From the NCBI RefSeq assembly GCF_001311375.1, contig NZ_BBAS01000011.1, positions 1-44,444 of the forward strand: a stretch of DNA of 44,444 nt. Reading direction: 5' to 3'. This DNA is from Limosilactobacillus equigenerosi DSM 18793 = JCM 14505 (GTDB lineage Bacteria; Bacillota; Bacilli; Lactobacillales; Lactobacillaceae). A program made the translations under genes and the position numbers. The notes beneath the pieces were generated by a model. The model was not told the DNA's origin, did no database searches, and was given only the letters and a program-made list of their open reading frames with translations. Positions 8,494-17,492 of this stretch are shown piece by piece (within the stretch, counting starts at the first letter, position 1; each line of letters starts with the position of its first letter).

Positions 8494-11143
8494 ATGACAA
8501 AAGAAATGTCAACTAAGTATAATCCAGCTAATGTTGAAGCTGGCCGTTACCAATGGTGGATTGATCAAGGCTACTTTAAGCCAAGTGGTGATCAAAAAGC
8601 ACATCCATATTCAATTGTGATTCCACCGCCAAATGTGACTGGTAAGTTACACTTAGGTCACGCCTGGGATACAACCCTGCAAGATATTATTGTGCGGCAA
8701 AAGCGGATGCAAGGATACGATGTATTATGGGTTCCAGGGATGGACCATGCCGGAATTGCTACGCAAGCGAAGGTCGAAGCCCGGTTAGCCGAACAAGGTG
8801 TTTCACGTTATGACCTGGGGCGGGAAAAGTTTGTACAACAAGTTTGGGATTGGAAAGACGAATATGCCGACATTATTCACCAACAATGGGCGAAGATGGG
8901 GATTTCCGTTGATTACGATCGGGAACGCTTTACGTTAGATGAAGGTCTAAACAAAGCCGTCCGGAAAGTCTTTGTTGACCTTTACAACAAGGGCTTAATT
9001 TACCGGGCAACGTACATTATCAACTGGGATCCGAAGGCACGGACGGCGCTTTCCGATATCGAAGTTGAACACCAAGATGATAAAGGGGCCTTTTACCATG
9101 TGAAGTACCCATTTGTGGATGGGACGACTTATGATGGCAAAGATTACATTGAAATTGCGACAACGCGGCCGGAAACCATGTTTGGGGATGTGGCCGTAGC
9201 TGTTAACCCGAACGATGAACGTTATCAAGCCTTAGTTGGGAAAAAGATTCGGGTGCCATTAGTTGACCGGGAAGTTGAAATTATCGCCGATGATTACGTC
9301 ACGCCGGACTTTGGGACTGGGATGGTTAAGATTACGCCAGCTCATGACCCAAATGACTTCCAAATGGGTAAGCGCCACAACTTACCAGAAATTAATACGA
9401 TGAATGATGACGCTTCTATGAACGAAAATGCCGGTCAGTACGAAGGTATGGATCGATTTGAAGCGCGTGAAGCCATCGTGAAGGACCTTGAAGACCAAGG
9501 TTACATGTTGAAGATTGAACCAATTGTCCACTCGGTTGGTCATTCGCAACGGACGGGGGTTCAAGTTGAATCACGGTTGTCAACGCAATGGTTCGTGAAG
9601 ATGAAGCCGTTAGCGGAACAAGCCTTAGCGGCGCAAGATACTGATGATCGGGTTGATTTCTTCCCACCACGGTTTGAAAATACTTACAACCAATGGATGG
9701 AAAATATTCATGACTGGGTCATCTCACGGCAATTGTGGTGGGGACACCGGATTCCAGCGTGGTACCACAAGCAAACGGGAGAAATTTACGTTGGGATGGA
9801 AGCACCAGCCGATGCCGAAAATTGGGAACAAGATTCTGATGTTTTAGATACGTGGTTTAGTAGTGGATTATGGCCGTTCTCAACGATGGGCTGGCCAGAT
9901 ACGGACGCGGCCGACTTTAAGCGGTACTTCCCAACGTCTACGTTAGTCACGGGTTATGATATCATCTTCTTCTGGGTTTCCCGGATGATCTTTACGTCCC
10001 TTGAGTTTACGGGCAAGACACCATTTAAGAACGTCTTATTACACGGATTAATTCGGGACGAAGAAGGCCGGAAGATGTCCAAGTCCTTAGGGAATGGGAT
10101 TGATCCAATGGATGTGATTGAAAAGTACGGGTTGATGCTTTACGGTGGTTCTTAGTGAACGGGTCAACGCCGGGCCAAGATATTCGCTTCTCCTACAAGA
10201 AGATGGATGCGGCTTGGAACTTTATCAATAAGCTTTGGAACGCGAGCCGGTACGTTATCATGAATTTAGATGGGGTTGAAACACCAACCTTACCAGCGCA
10301 AGGTCAATGGACGTTAGCGGATAAGTGGATTTTAAGTCGCTTAAATGCCACGGTTAAGCAAGTGACGACGCAATTCGACAAGTTTGAATTTGGGGAAGCT
10401 GGTCGGGCGCTTTACAACTTCATTTGGAATGATTTCTGTGATTGGTACATTGAAATGACCAAGGAAACGTTGAACAATGGTACGGATGAAGAAAAGCTCA
10501 ACACGAAGCACATCTTAGCGTACGTCCTTGATCAAATCTTGAAGTTAATGCACCAATTATGCCATTTGTGACGGAACGGGTTTGGCAATCAATGCCTCAC
10601 GTTGGGGATGCAATCGTGGTCGCTGATTACCCAGTTGAACATGCTGAATTTGATAATCCAATTGCGGAACGGCAAATTAATCAATTAATTGAATTGATTA
10701 AGGCCGTCCGGAACATTCGGAATGAAGCAGGGGCGCCAATGTCCAAGCCAGTGGACTTATTGATTAAGGTGGACAATGATGAAAATGCGGCCATCTTTAA
10801 TGCCACGAAGGAATACATTGATCGCTTCTGTCATCCAGCGCAATTAGTGATTGACAGTCAAATTGATGAACCAAAATTAGCGATGAGTGGGATTCTAGCC
10901 GGTGCAACGGTTTACATTCCAATGGCGGAATTGGTTGATCTAGACGAAGAAAAGGCGCGGATGGAAAAAGAAATTAAGAAGCTCGAACAAGAAGTCCAAC
11001 GTTCAACGAAGAAGTTGAGCAATGAAAAGTTCGTGGCCAATGCGCCAGCCGCCGTGGTTGAAGAAGAAAAAGCCAAGGCGCAAGAATGGGAACAAAAATT
11101 AGTGGCAGCTAAGGAACGCTTAGCTTCCCTAGCACAAGCATAA
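8494..11143 (+). CDS. valS: Valyl-tRNA synthetase (two frameshifts)
   Basis: Class I aminoacyl-tRNA synthetase charging tRNA-Val. The HIGH-type motif is in [14 protein letters not shown] (about 46-59) and KMSKS in [10 protein letters not shown] (about 527); the editing domain lies between. A C-terminal coiled coil ([18 protein letters not shown] region) is typical of ValS. Two single-base losses break the frame: a G near 10129-10131 (KYGVDALRW expected) and a C near 10553 (MHPIMPFV expected). Corrected length is about 883 aa. Because the gene is essential, errors in the record are far likelier than real mutations. Controlled by the Val T-box. Confidence 0.97.
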
Positions 11144-11152
11144 TGTAAGTGT

Positions 11153-11185
11153 AAAAACTCCTTTGGTAACACCAAGGGGGTTTTT
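11153..11185 (+). terminator. valS terminator
   Basis: AAAAACTCCTTTGG and CCAAGGGGGTTTTT pair around a TAACA loop with a T tail, 10 bases after the valS stop. Confidence 0.85.
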
Positions 11186-11203
11186 AGTATTGGAGGAAAA
11201 GCG

Positions 11204-12502
11204 ATGATACAAACGTACTCGGAGGCGTTGGCGTGGATTCACAGTCGCCCGCGCTTGCATAAAGAACCTAGTTTAGGGCGGCTGCAAACTTTGTTAACGC
11301 AGTTAGGCAATCCCCAGGCGAATCAACATTATCTTCATGTCACGGGAACCAATGGCAAGGGATCAACGGTGGCGATGATCGGGGCAATGTTGGCTGCCAG
11401 TGGTTTGCGGGTTGGAACCTTTACTTCACCGTATATAACGCGCTTTAATGAGCGAATTATGATTAATCAAGTCCCGATTAGCGATGCTGATTTATTGGCA
11501 ACGGTGCAAGTGGTGGCTCCCATAGTTACTCAATTAGATACAATTGGTCAGCCGGTGACCGAATTTGAAGTGGTGACGGCGCTGATGTTTACATACTTTG
11601 CGACGCAACCTTTGGATGTGGTCATTTTAGAGGTTGGTATTGGTGGATTGTATGATTCGACTAATGTGATTGATCATAGTGACGTTGCAGTGATTACAAC
11701 GGTTGGTTATGATCACCAAAAGCTGTTAGGTGATGACTTAGCGGCGATTGCGACGCAAAAAGCCGGGATTATTAAAGGGGGAATCGTGGTGACGGGTTGG
11801 CTACCGGAAAGAGCCTTATCCCCAATTCAGCAGCAAGTGAAGCGGACGAACGCGACTTGGTATCGAGCTGGGGAGGATTTTTCATATCGGTCACTAGTGG
11901 CCCCCAAATTTCATTATCAAGGGTTACAAACCGAATTGGGCCCCTTGCCCCTCGGCTTGCAAGGTCAGTATCAATTAGCTAATGCAGCCGTGGCTACGAC
12001 AGCGGTCCTCGCTTGGTTGAAGTTACGCCAGTTACCGGTTGACTTGGCAGCCTTACGTCGCGGCTTATCACAAGTTAGTTGGCCGGGACGGTGGGAAATT
12101 ATACAACATGAACCCCTAGTGATTTTAGATGGTGCCCATAATTTACCAGGCATGCAAGCTCTATGTGCTTCGATTCGCCAACAGCTTGAGGGACGCGAAG
12201 TGTATGTGTTGCTAGGAGTATTAGCTGATAAACAAGCGGAATTAATGCTCGGTGAATTAGCGGCCTTACCACAGGTACATTTAGTGTTAACGACATTTGC
12301 TGGGCCCAATCAACACCGGCGTAGTCAAACTTGGCAGGACCTACCAACTAATTTAGTGACGACGAACCCGATTGTGGTAACTGAAAATTGGCAGTTAGGG
12401 TTGGGACAAATCATTCCACAGTTGGCAACGGATGACGTGTTGCTGATTACTGGCTCGCTTTATTTCATCAGTGAAGTCCGAAATTTTTTGTTAAATGATT
12501 AA
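11204..12502 (+). CDS. folC: Folylpolyglutamate synthase / dihydrofolate synthase
   Basis: Mur-ligase-fold enzyme adding glutamate to folates, 432 aa and unbroken. The P-loop is VTGTNGKGST (about residues 47-56). The omega-loop TFTSPYITRFNERI and the C-terminal LDGAHN motif (about 308) are conserved. An AGGAAAAGCG site precedes the ATG, which follows the valS terminator. It is the first gene of the valS-folC-radC-mre block common in lactobacilli. Confidence 0.93.
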   Translation: MIQTYSEALAWIHSRPRLHKEPSLGRLQTLLTQLGNPQANQHYLHVTGTNGKGSTVAMIGAMLAASGLRVGTFTSPYITRFNERIMINQVPISDADLLATVQVVAPIVTQLDTIGQPVTEFEVVTALMFTYFATQPLDVVILEVGIGGLYDSTNVIDHSDVAVITTVGYDHQKLLGDDLAAIATQKAGIIKGGIVVTGWLPERALSPIQQQVKRTNATWYRAGEDFSYRSLVAPKFHYQGLQTELGPLPLGLQGQYQLANAAVATTAVLAWLKLRQLPVDLAALRRGLSQVSWPGRWEIIQHEPLVILDGAHNLPGMQALCASIRQQLEGREVYVLLGVLADKQAELMLGELAALPQVHLVLTTFAGPNQHRRSQTWQDLPTNLVTTNPIVVTENWQLGLGQIIPQLATDDVLLITGSLYFISEVRNFLLND

Positions 12503-12560
12503 ATTAATTGGTTTAAAGATGAGATTAACGGGTATTTAACCATTAGGAGGGTGAAATACC

Positions 12561-13194
12561 ATGCAAACATATTGGAAGAATAAAACATATCATGAATTAG
12601 TTACGATGGCAGTTCCGGATGCAACCATGCGCAAAACGTTTTTGCGTTGGTTCCCCAATGAACGCAGCTTTCAACAAGCAGATTGGCAAAAAAATAACGG
12701 ATTTTATCGCTTACGGGGCGACTAGTGCCCAAAGTTTAATCGCCGCCATGTTACTAGGCCAGCGCAGTTTAACGACGCCGATTGCCTTAAACGGTAATAT
12801 TAACTCCAGTTATGAATTTTCTCATCAGTTAATGGAGGAGTGGCTTGGTCAAACGCAAGAACAATTAGTGGCGTATGCATTAAATGTCCGCAATCAAATT
12901 TTAGATCAGCAAGTAATTTTTCGGGGTGGTAATAGTGAATGTCCAATTTACATGGATCAATTATTTGCGTTTTTATTACGGACCAACGCGCATGGAGTGA
13001 TTGTGGCGCATAATCACCCCAGCGGAGATGAACAGCCGTCGGCAGCAGATCAAAAATTTTATGAGCAGCTAAAAGCGGCATGTCAGTTAATGCATATTAA
13101 ATTAGTTGATAATTTAATTTTAGGACAAGTCGATTATTATAGTTGGCGGGAACAAGAGGTTATCCAGACCACTTTACAAGCCGTAGAAGATTAA
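12561..13194 (+). CDS. radC: RadC family JAMM-domain protein (one frameshift)
   Basis: A protein of the UPF0758/RadC family with a JAB/MPN metal-binding domain. The motif H-x-H-x7-S-x2-D is seen as AHNHPSGDEQPSAAD. Molecular function is unproven; the family's repair role is doubtful. The ATG at 12561 has a strong TAGGAGGG site. The frame breaks at 12688-12694 (seven A read, six expected: DWQKITDFIAYGATS). Corrected length is about 210 aa, and a start at 12619 in the shifted frame would be an artefact. In rod-shaped relatives radC is followed by mreB, which is absent here. Confidence 0.88.
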
Positions 13195-13309
13195 AGAATC
13201 CAGGGGATGATGCTACATTTTTTTGAAGTGAATAGTGTATAGTAGGGTAGAATAATTTTGGAAAAAAACTAGTTTACAAATTAATTAAATTAGTTATGGG
13301 AGCGAATCA

Positions 13310-14164
13310 ATGAGAAAGTTTTTTGCCCAACACCGCACAATTACAGTCATGCTGAGCTTATTGGTAGCCTTAGGATTAATGGCCGGTTCAGTTGGAATTC
13401 GAAATAATCAAGCCACCCCAACGGCAGTTCAACAAATTGGTAATACGGTAGCTAGTTGGTTTGGGGGCATTGTTAATTACCCGATGAATTCAGCAAATGG
13501 GAGTGTCAGTTCACTTGGTCAGTTGTTGAATGCATATACGGAAAACAAGGCACTTAAACGGGATGTTAGTACGTTACAACAAACGAAGTTAACCAATAAA
13601 ACTTTGGCGCACGAAAATCAACAATTACGGGCGCAATTAAAATTGACGCGGAGTTTAACTGATTATACGACGCTTAATGCGAGTGTGATTAGCCGGAACC
13701 CATCTGCTTGGCAACAACAGTTAATTGTTAGCAAGGGACAAGTTGATGGAGTGCGGAAAAACATGGCCGTCTTGGCAGGCAGCGGATTAATTGGGCGCGT
13801 GGCGGAAGTTAATCCAACGACCAGTAAGATTGAATTGATTTCGAGTGCGAGTGAATCAACGAATCAATTTGCCGTGGCAGTTAACAATGATCAAAATCAA
13901 TTAGTGAATGGCTTAATTACTGATTATGATTTACGAACCGGGACGCTAGTGATGTCTGAAGTGACAAGTGCCGATGCCGTAAAAGCCGGATCAAAAGTAA
14001 CGACAAATGGATTAGGTGGCGTTACCCCCAAGGGATTATATGTTGGTAAGGTGGTCAAGACCAGCAAGGGGAGTGATGGTAAAATTGGTCGAATTTATGT
14101 TAAGCCAGCAACCAATTTAAATGATATTAACTACGTTACGATTGCCAAATTACGTGAGGAATAG
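13310..14164 (+). CDS. mreC: Cell shape-determining protein MreC
   Basis: A 284-residue bitopic membrane protein, unbroken. It has an N-terminal transmembrane helix (about 10-32), a coiled coil (about 70-112, ENKALKRDVSTLQQTK...), and a periplasm-side beta domain to the end (ISRNPSAWQQQLIV, GLIGRV, TNGLGG...PKGLYVG). MreC links peptidoglycan synthases of the elongation machinery. It is followed within 2 bases by mreD. No mreB precedes it, the arrangement known from ovococci, where MreC/MreD act without MreB. Confidence 0.93.
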   Translation: MRKFFAQHRTITVMLSLLVALGLMAGSVGIRNNQATPTAVQQIGNTVASWFGGIVNYPMNSANGSVSSLGQLLNAYTENKALKRDVSTLQQTKLTNKTLAHENQQLRAQLKLTRSLTDYTTLNASVISRNPSAWQQQLIVSKGQVDGVRKNMAVLAGSGLIGRVAEVNPTTSKIELISSASESTNQFAVAVNNDQNQLVNGLITDYDLRTGTLVMSEVTSADAVKAGSKVTTNGLGGVTPKGLYVGKVVKTSKGSDGKIGRIYVKPATNLNDINYVTIAKLREE

Positions 14165-14166
14165 CG

Positions 14167-14738
14167 ATGTTTAAATGGTTGAAAATTACAAAACGGAAGG
14201 TTTTATTTGTAATTGGGTTATACGTGACCTTTTATTTTGATGGTGCGTTGAGTGCTAATATGGCGCGGGGATTATTTGGTGAACGTGTTATCATGGTGAG
14301 TCATTTGGCTTTATTATGGTTAGTAATGGCCCAGGTTTGGGGACGAAATGCCCATTTACCAGTGTTGACAGGATCGGTAATAGTCGGCTTAGGTACTGAT
14401 ATTTACTATTCGGGCATAGTTGGCTTGGCAGTTTTTGGATTACCGTTATTAGTGTGGCTTAATCAATTGCTATTATCACGAGTCAAATTAGTTGGTTTAT
14501 GGCAAGCGGGCTATTTATTAGCGAGTGTTGCCGTTTATGAATTATACTTATATGGCATCGAAAGTTTATTGGGATTAATTCATGTGGGGATTGTCACTTT
14601 TATGATCCGGATTTTCCTGCCAACGTTAATTTTAAATTTAGTTATATCATTTTGTTAAGTGGGTTCGTGATTCGCTTATATCAAGGGCATTGGTTGTTAA
14701 AACCGGTTAAAAGAAACCCGCGTGCGAAAGTAAATTAG
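14167..14738 (+). CDS. mreD: Rod shape-determining protein MreD (one frameshift)
   Basis: Integral membrane partner of MreC with about five hydrophobic segments. The uncorrected frame stops at 14658. Adding one T at 14641-14643 (LNLVYIILLSGF) restores a further membrane segment and a basic tail ending KRNPRAKVN at 14738, about 190 aa in all. It starts 2 bases after mreC, so the two are surely cotranscribed. MinC and MinD, which follow mreD in many lactobacilli, are missing. Confidence 0.85.
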
Positions 14739-14756
14739 ATTTTTTTAATTTAAGTG

Positions 14757-14785
14757 TTGACAATCGATAGCTTGACCCGTAAGAT
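14757..14785 (+). promoter_or_regulatory. Promoter of the His T-box/ABC transporter operon
   Basis: TTGACA (14757-14762) and TAAGAT (14780-14785) with a 17-base spacer. They lie directly before the T-box leader. Confidence 0.75.
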
Positions 14786-15051
14786 TAGTACCATAAATAA
14801 CACGACATTGATCAGACTAGTAGGTTAAATGTTAGCCATTTAAGAGAGATTACGGTTGGTGGAAGTAATCAGGTTGGCTTAACCGAATCACATCTGTGAG
14901 TTGATTATTGATCAAAAATAATCCGGGGTCGCCCGTTACAGCGCCGAGTTTATTTGAACTCACTGAGGTTAAGGTTGTGAGGCCTTAATGAATATGAGGT
15001 GGAACCGCGGACAACGCCCTCTAACTACTTAGGTAGCTAGAGGGCGTTTTT
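14786..15051 (+). promoter_or_regulatory. T-box leader with His (CAC) specifier, ahead of ABC transporter
   Basis: Full T-box: GGTTAA/TTAACC and CAGA/TCTG close the specifier loop, with CTAGTAG on the 5' side and CGAATCACA on the 3' side. The codon CAC (14889-14891) stands one base before the closing stem, the same geometry as in the Val and Ala T-boxes of this window. AGAGAG and GGTTGGTGG mark the distal arm. The T-box core GAGGTGGAACCGCGG (about 14997-15010) and terminator (15015-15051) follow. The neighbouring frame could be misassigned, so His is a strong but not certain reading. Confidence 0.8.
15015..15051 (+). terminator. First T-box intrinsic terminator
   Basis: CGCCCTCTA and TAGAGGGCG form a perfect nine-base-pair outer stem, with inner CTAC...GTAG pairing and a T tail. 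Confidence 0.88.
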
Positions 15052-15074
15052 AATTATCCGGATACCACGATTTC

Positions 15075-15182
15075 AACAAATGAACTTATTGAGGTTAATT
15101 AGTGCGAACTAGTTAATGAAGTGGGGTGGAACCACGCACAGGGCGTCCCCTTAGGTTTTAGGCCTAAGGGGACGTTTTTTTA
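15075..15182 (+). promoter_or_regulatory. Second, partial T-box (stem III, antiterminator and terminator only)
   Basis: It repeats the 3' half of the first leader: TGAGGTTAA, a short stem III (TTAATTAGT/ACTAGTTAA), TTAATGAA, then the T-box core GGGTGGAACCACGCACAGGG. The terminator is CGTCCCCTTAGG...CCTAAGGGGACG plus T run (15144-15181). Only about 60 bases separate it from the first terminator, too few for a stem I with a specifier. This looks like partial duplication of the regulatory module. Confidence 0.78.
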
Positions 15183-15223
15183 ATGTCGAGGTTAAAATTT
15201 AAAATTATTAAGGAGTGAAGAAA

Positions 15224-15870
15224 ATGTCATTAGAATATATGTCTGCGATTTTACCATCGTTATTACAAGGGGCAACCTTGACCCTGCAAGTCTTTTTCTG
15301 GACGTTACTTGGGTCATTGCCATTGGGGATTTTAGTTAGTTTAGGTTTAAATACGCATTTTAAACCTTTGCGCTGGGTACTGGACATTTATGTTTGGTTA
15401 ATGCGGGGAACCCCATTGTTACTGCAATTAATTATTGTTTTTATGGCTTACCGATTATTGGGATTGTCTTCCCACGGTTTGAAGCAGCTGTCTTTGCTTT
15501 TATCTTTAATTATGGGGCGTACTTCGCGGAAATTTTCCGGGGTGGGTTACAATCAATTGATCAAGGCCAATACGAAGGAGCCAAAGTCTTACGGTTAAGT
15601 TATTGGCAAACAATTCGTAAGATTATTATCCCTCAAGTTATTAAAATCGTAATTCCATCAATTGGGAATGAAGTGATTAATTTGATTAAGGACTCATCAT
15701 TAGTTTACGTAATTGGTTTAGGTGACTTATTACGGGCGGGGAATATTGCAATGTCGCGTGATGTCACCTTAGTTCCATTATTGATGGCCGGTGCAATTTA
15801 TTTAATTTTAATTGCTGGGTGTACGTATATCCTTGGCCGGGTTGAAAAACGGTACTCATACTTTAAGTAA
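15224..15870 (+). CDS. Polar amino-acid ABC transporter permease, probable histidine (one frameshift)
   Basis: Membrane permease of the HisM/GlnP type with about five transmembrane segments. The binding-protein-dependent transport (EAA-like) loop is EGAKVLRLSYWQTIRKIIIPQ. The frame breaks at 15460-15462, where one G is missing (YRLLGIVFPRFEAAVFAFIFNYGAYFAEIFRGG expected in sense). Corrected length is about 215 aa. I prefer ATG 15224, eight bases after AAGGAG, over the in-frame GTG at 15215, which overlaps that site. First gene of a permease-ATPase-binding protein operon behind a His T-box, so histidine is the likely substrate. Confidence 0.87.
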
Positions 15871-15884
15871 GGAGGCGGGGAATT

Positions 15885-16520
15885 ATGTTAGAAGTAAAGA
15901 ATTTACAAAAACAATTTGATGGTCGGCAAATTTTAGCTGATGTTAATTTAACGGTTAAGGATGGCGAAATTTTAAGTATTGTCGGCCCATCTGGGGCAGG
16001 TAAGACGACCTTGCTTCGGTGCATTACCGGGTTAGAAACTCCCGACGCGGGGGGATTTTTAGTCGACGGTCAACCTTTTAATCCCCAAGGAACAGATACA
16101 TCGGATGCGGTGATTGGGGTTGTCTTCCAAGATTTTAATTTATTCCCTCACTTTACGGTGTTAGAAAATATTACTTTAGCGCCTCAAATGGTGTTAAAGC
16201 AAAGTAAGGAAGAAGCAACCCAAGCCGGTTTAAAATTGTTAGATCAACTCGGATTAACGGGGAAGGGGGATTTGTATCCCTACCAATTATCGGGGGGGCA
16301 AAAGCAGCGGGTGGCGATTGCTCGTGCCTTAGCGATGAATCCGAAGATTTTATGTTACGATGAACCAACGAGTGCCTTAGATCCGAACTTGCGGGATAAC
16401 GTAGCTGATTTATTAATGAGCCTAAAAGCACAAGGAATGACCCAATTAGTCGTGACGCACGATATGGATTTTGCCGAAAAGATTGCAGATGAAATGTACC
16501 GGGTTGAACCCAAGAGTTAG
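15885..16520 (+). CDS. Polar amino-acid ABC transporter ATP-binding protein
   Basis: A 211-residue ABC ATPase, complete. Walker A is GPSGAGKTT (about 33-41), the signature LSGGQKQR, Walker B ILCYDEPTSALD and the H-loop VTHD. It is shorter than GlnQ of Bacillus, as is common for this group in lactobacilli. GGAGG precedes the ATG, 14 bases after the permease. It energises import with the flanking permease and lipoprotein. Confidence 0.93.
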   Translation: MLEVKNLQKQFDGRQILADVNLTVKDGEILSIVGPSGAGKTTLLRCITGLETPDAGGFLVDGQPFNPQGTDTSDAVIGVVFQDFNLFPHFTVLENITLAPQMVLKQSKEEATQAGLKLLDQLGLTGKGDLYPYQLSGGQKQRVAIARALAMNPKILCYDEPTSALDPNLRDNVADLLMSLKAQGMTQLVVTHDMDFAEKIADEMYRVEPKS

Positions 16521-16538
16521 GAAAAGCAGGTGATTAAA

Positions 16539-17394
16539 ATGGCAAAGAAGTGGCGTTATTTAGCCGTCTTATTCGCAATGTTACCAGTCATGGCTTTAGC
16601 AGGATGTACGAGTGTTAACCAACGGGCTAATACCCAAGATACTTGGCAACGAATTGAAAAACGCGGCAAAATTGTGATTGGGGTTGATGATAGTTTCGTC
16701 CCCTTTGGCTTCCGGGAAAAAAAGTGGTCGCTTAGTTGGGTACGACGTTGATTTAGCACGGGCCGTCTTTAAACAATATGGCATTAAAGTTGATTTTCAA
16801 ACGATTGACTGGTCAATGAAGGAAAATGAATTACGTAATGGCACGATTGACGCGATTTGGAATGGATATTCACCAACGGCAGAACGGGCGCAGAAAGTGG
16901 CTTTTTCACGGCAATATTTACAAAATGCGCAAATCTTAGTGACGAAAAAAGCAGATCACATTAACTCGCCAGCTGAGATGCAAGGAAAAGTCTTAGGTTT
17001 ACAAACTGGTTCGGTAGCTGCCACCGACCTTGATCAATATCCACATGTTTTAAAGGATCGGATTAAAAATCATCAACCAGTGCTGTATGATACGTATCCA
17101 AGTGCCTTTATTGATTTGAATGCGGGGCGGATTCAAGGAATTTTACTTGATCAAACGTATGCTGATTATTACATTAGTAAGTTGAAAGATAAAAATGATT
17201 ATCAAAAGACAGTGATTAATCAATTCCCGAAGGATAGTAGCGTGGTTGGCTTGCGTAAAGGTGATCGGACGCTTTTGAAAAAGATTAATGCTGGTTTAGC
17301 TCATTTACAAAAGACCGGCGAATTACAACGCTTGAATGAAAAGTGGTTTGGTAAAAAGAGTAATTATTTGGGGCCGGTTAATCACTGGCGTTAA
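16539..17394 (+). CDS. Amino-acid ABC transporter substrate-binding lipoprotein (one frameshift)
   Basis: Solute-binding protein family 3. The signal peptide ends in a lipobox (MALAGC), so it is lipid-anchored outside the membrane. The domain begins GKIVIGVDDSFVPFGF and contains GYDVDLARAVF and the DAIWNGYSPTAER block. The frame breaks at 16717-16723 (seven A read, six expected: FREKSGRLVGYD). Corrected length is about 284 aa. I prefer ATG 16539 with AGGTGA upstream; an in-frame GTG at 16530 is possible. Last gene of the His T-box operon. Confidence 0.88.
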
Positions 17395-17419
17395 ATGCAG
17401 CATGAGCTGAAAAATATAG

Positions 17420-17425
17420 TATAAT
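17420..17425 (+). promoter_or_regulatory. Isolated -10-like element before terminator
   Basis: TATAAT lies between the lipoprotein stop and the terminator at 17440. No good -35 is seen. It may be chance in A/T-rich DNA. Confidence 0.25.
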
Positions 17426-17439
17426 TAAGACGTTCAATT

Positions 17440-17469
17440 AGGAGTGACATTAATAGGCACTCCTTTTTT
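17440..17469 (+). terminator. Terminator after the ABC transporter operon
   Basis: GGAGTG and CACTCC pair around an 11-base loop and are followed by seven T. It separates the transporter operon from the M16 peptidase genes. Confidence 0.8.
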
Positions 17470-17492
17470 AGTTTAATCAAAGAGGAAATAAA

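Noticed and set aside
8494-11143. Splitting of valS into three separate proteins
   Set aside because: HIGH, editing, KMSKS and C-terminal coiled-coil parts lie in order and join exactly after restoring one G and one C.
12619-13194. radC start at 12619
   Set aside because: This start exists only in the shifted frame; ATG 12561 has a strong ribosome site and the coding sense continues after A7 is read as A6.
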